Positions 63,300-64,000 of a DNA stretch of 64,000 nucleotides are shown piece by piece. The DNA is from Rhynchopus sp. YZ270_cl-10 (taxonomy: Eukaryota > Euglenozoa > Diplonemea > Diplonemida > Diplonemidae). A program made the position numbers and the translations under genes. The stretch spans positions 1 to 64,000 of the forward strand of contig OZ037902.1 in assembly GCA_964035575.1 (NCBI GenBank), written 5' to 3'. The stretch's first letter is position 1. Each line of letters begins with the position of its first letter. The notes beneath the pieces were generated by a model that made no database searches, was not told the origin of the DNA, and worked only from the letters and a program-made list of their open reading frames with translations.

Positions 63300-64000
63300 T
63301 CATTCTTCGGTAATCTCGTCCTCGTCCGCTTTTAAGGGGAGAGCGAAGCTTGCGGAAAAAGGACCGAAGTGAGACTGAAAGTTGTGTGCATCCACAATAC
63401 CGACACGCACACCGTCTTGCACAGCCTTTGTCAGCACTTCTTCGAATTTTTCCCCCACACATTTCTTCGTAACAATAAGGTAGACATCCCCACTGGCAGC
63501 TGCAACGTTGGCATTCTTCCCGACATCCTTCTGCCGAAGACTGACTACCCCGACATCATGTTTGCCGTGCTTGGCCTGCGTGACCACATGAATTGTCTTG
63601 TCACCGTCCTGTTTCACCATGGTGAGGGGGAAGAAGAGGTTACCTGCGGAGGCTTGGCAAGCATTCATCACACAGTGGCCTGGCAGAGAGATGGGCTTGT
63701 CAGTATGCTTGTTGATGAGGGCCTTCCTCCTTTGTCCGGTGGTCAGAGAGGGTCGCTGCATATTTCTTGGAGCTTGTGTGCACCCGGTGTTTTGCTCTCA
63801 CAAACGTCAAGGGAACAGGCTTCACTTTTGCTGTGCTTTTGGGCTCCGTACACCACCTAACGCCATGGAGTAACTCCTCGAGAGGTACTTCCCCTGAGAA
63901 CAGTTGCGAGCGAACGCACTGCACATAGCCTATGAACCGTGCGAACCCTCGTGCACCTGCGTCGTTGTAGAAGGGCTCCCAATACTCAAGAATCGGAAAC
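63300..64000 (-). CDS. Unknown protein, 3' part only (at least 217 aa)
   Basis: The gene runs off the right edge. Two open segments, 63802-64000 (YWEPFYNDAGARGFARFIGY...) and 63300-63755, join in phase if a 46-nt intron lies at 63756-63801 (GTGAGAGC...ATGCAG). This intron is my inference and its donor differs from the GTATG seen elsewhere. The C-terminal part contains IHVVTQAKHGKHDVGVVSLR and GDVYLIVTKKCVGEKFEEVL. A hydrophobic strand ending QAK is reminiscent of QxK variants of PD-(D/E)XK nuclease folds, but that is weak. It ends DEDEITEE. Confidence 0.5.

Overview
This window is eukaryotic nuclear DNA, most likely from an aerobic, intron-bearing protist. The evidence is spliceosomal introns of 43-102 nt that start GTATG and end CAG, the standard genetic code (TGA used as stop), host-type genes (importin-5, cytochrome-b5 sulfite oxidase, crotonase) and RLE-type LINE retrotransposons. 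I cannot name the lineage. Coding DNA is GC-rich. Intergenic DNA is AT-rich and full of homopolymer runs.

Positions 1 to about 28.7 kb form a mobile-element and satellite region with no convincing intact host gene. It opens with a nearly complete LINE ('family A', about 221-9250). Family A has a Ser/Asn-rich first ORF and a 2,005-codon second ORF. The second ORF combines an OTU-like domain, zinc fingers, reverse transcriptase and a restriction-like endonuclease, followed by two more OTU-like modules. At least five 5'-truncated or inverted copies of family A or of a sister 'family B' follow, near-identical by eye, so activity is recent. Their 3' ends run into a 20-bp tandem unit, TGTAAAAAAAAATGAACCCC, which forms arrays of up to 1.3 kb. 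DNA transposons with terminal inverted repeats (TIRs) and target duplications sit in and after these arrays: 19627-22629 with a nested 21315-22168, and 24989-27029.

Positions 28.7-64 kb form a gene-bearing region in which all eleven supported genes lie on the minus strand. In coordinate order they are: sulfite oxidase; a small unknown protein; importin-5 (5 exons); an enoyl-CoA hydratase-like protein (3 exons); a coiled-coil protein; an Arg/Ser-rich protein (3 exons); a Gln-rich protein with a poxvirus VP39-type cap 2'-O-methyltransferase domain; a putatively N-myristoylated protein; an EF-hand-like protein (2 exons); a secreted copper-radical oxidase with beta-trefoil-like regions; a type I membrane protein (2 exons); and, running off the right edge, a partial unknown gene, which makes twelve entries in all. 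The longer spacers (39.1-42.6, 45.8-47.6, 51.8-53.7, 54.7-56.3, 58.8-60.8 kb) hold no genes I can support. They do carry a recurrent small hairpin family whose stems change in a compensatory way, two TA-flanked MITEs and a few dispersed repeats.

The genes do not form an obvious pathway. The shared strand suggests either long co-transcribed blocks or simple strand bias. The two most unusual things are the OTU-module LINE with its self-derived 20-bp tail arrays, and the covarying intergenic hairpin family.
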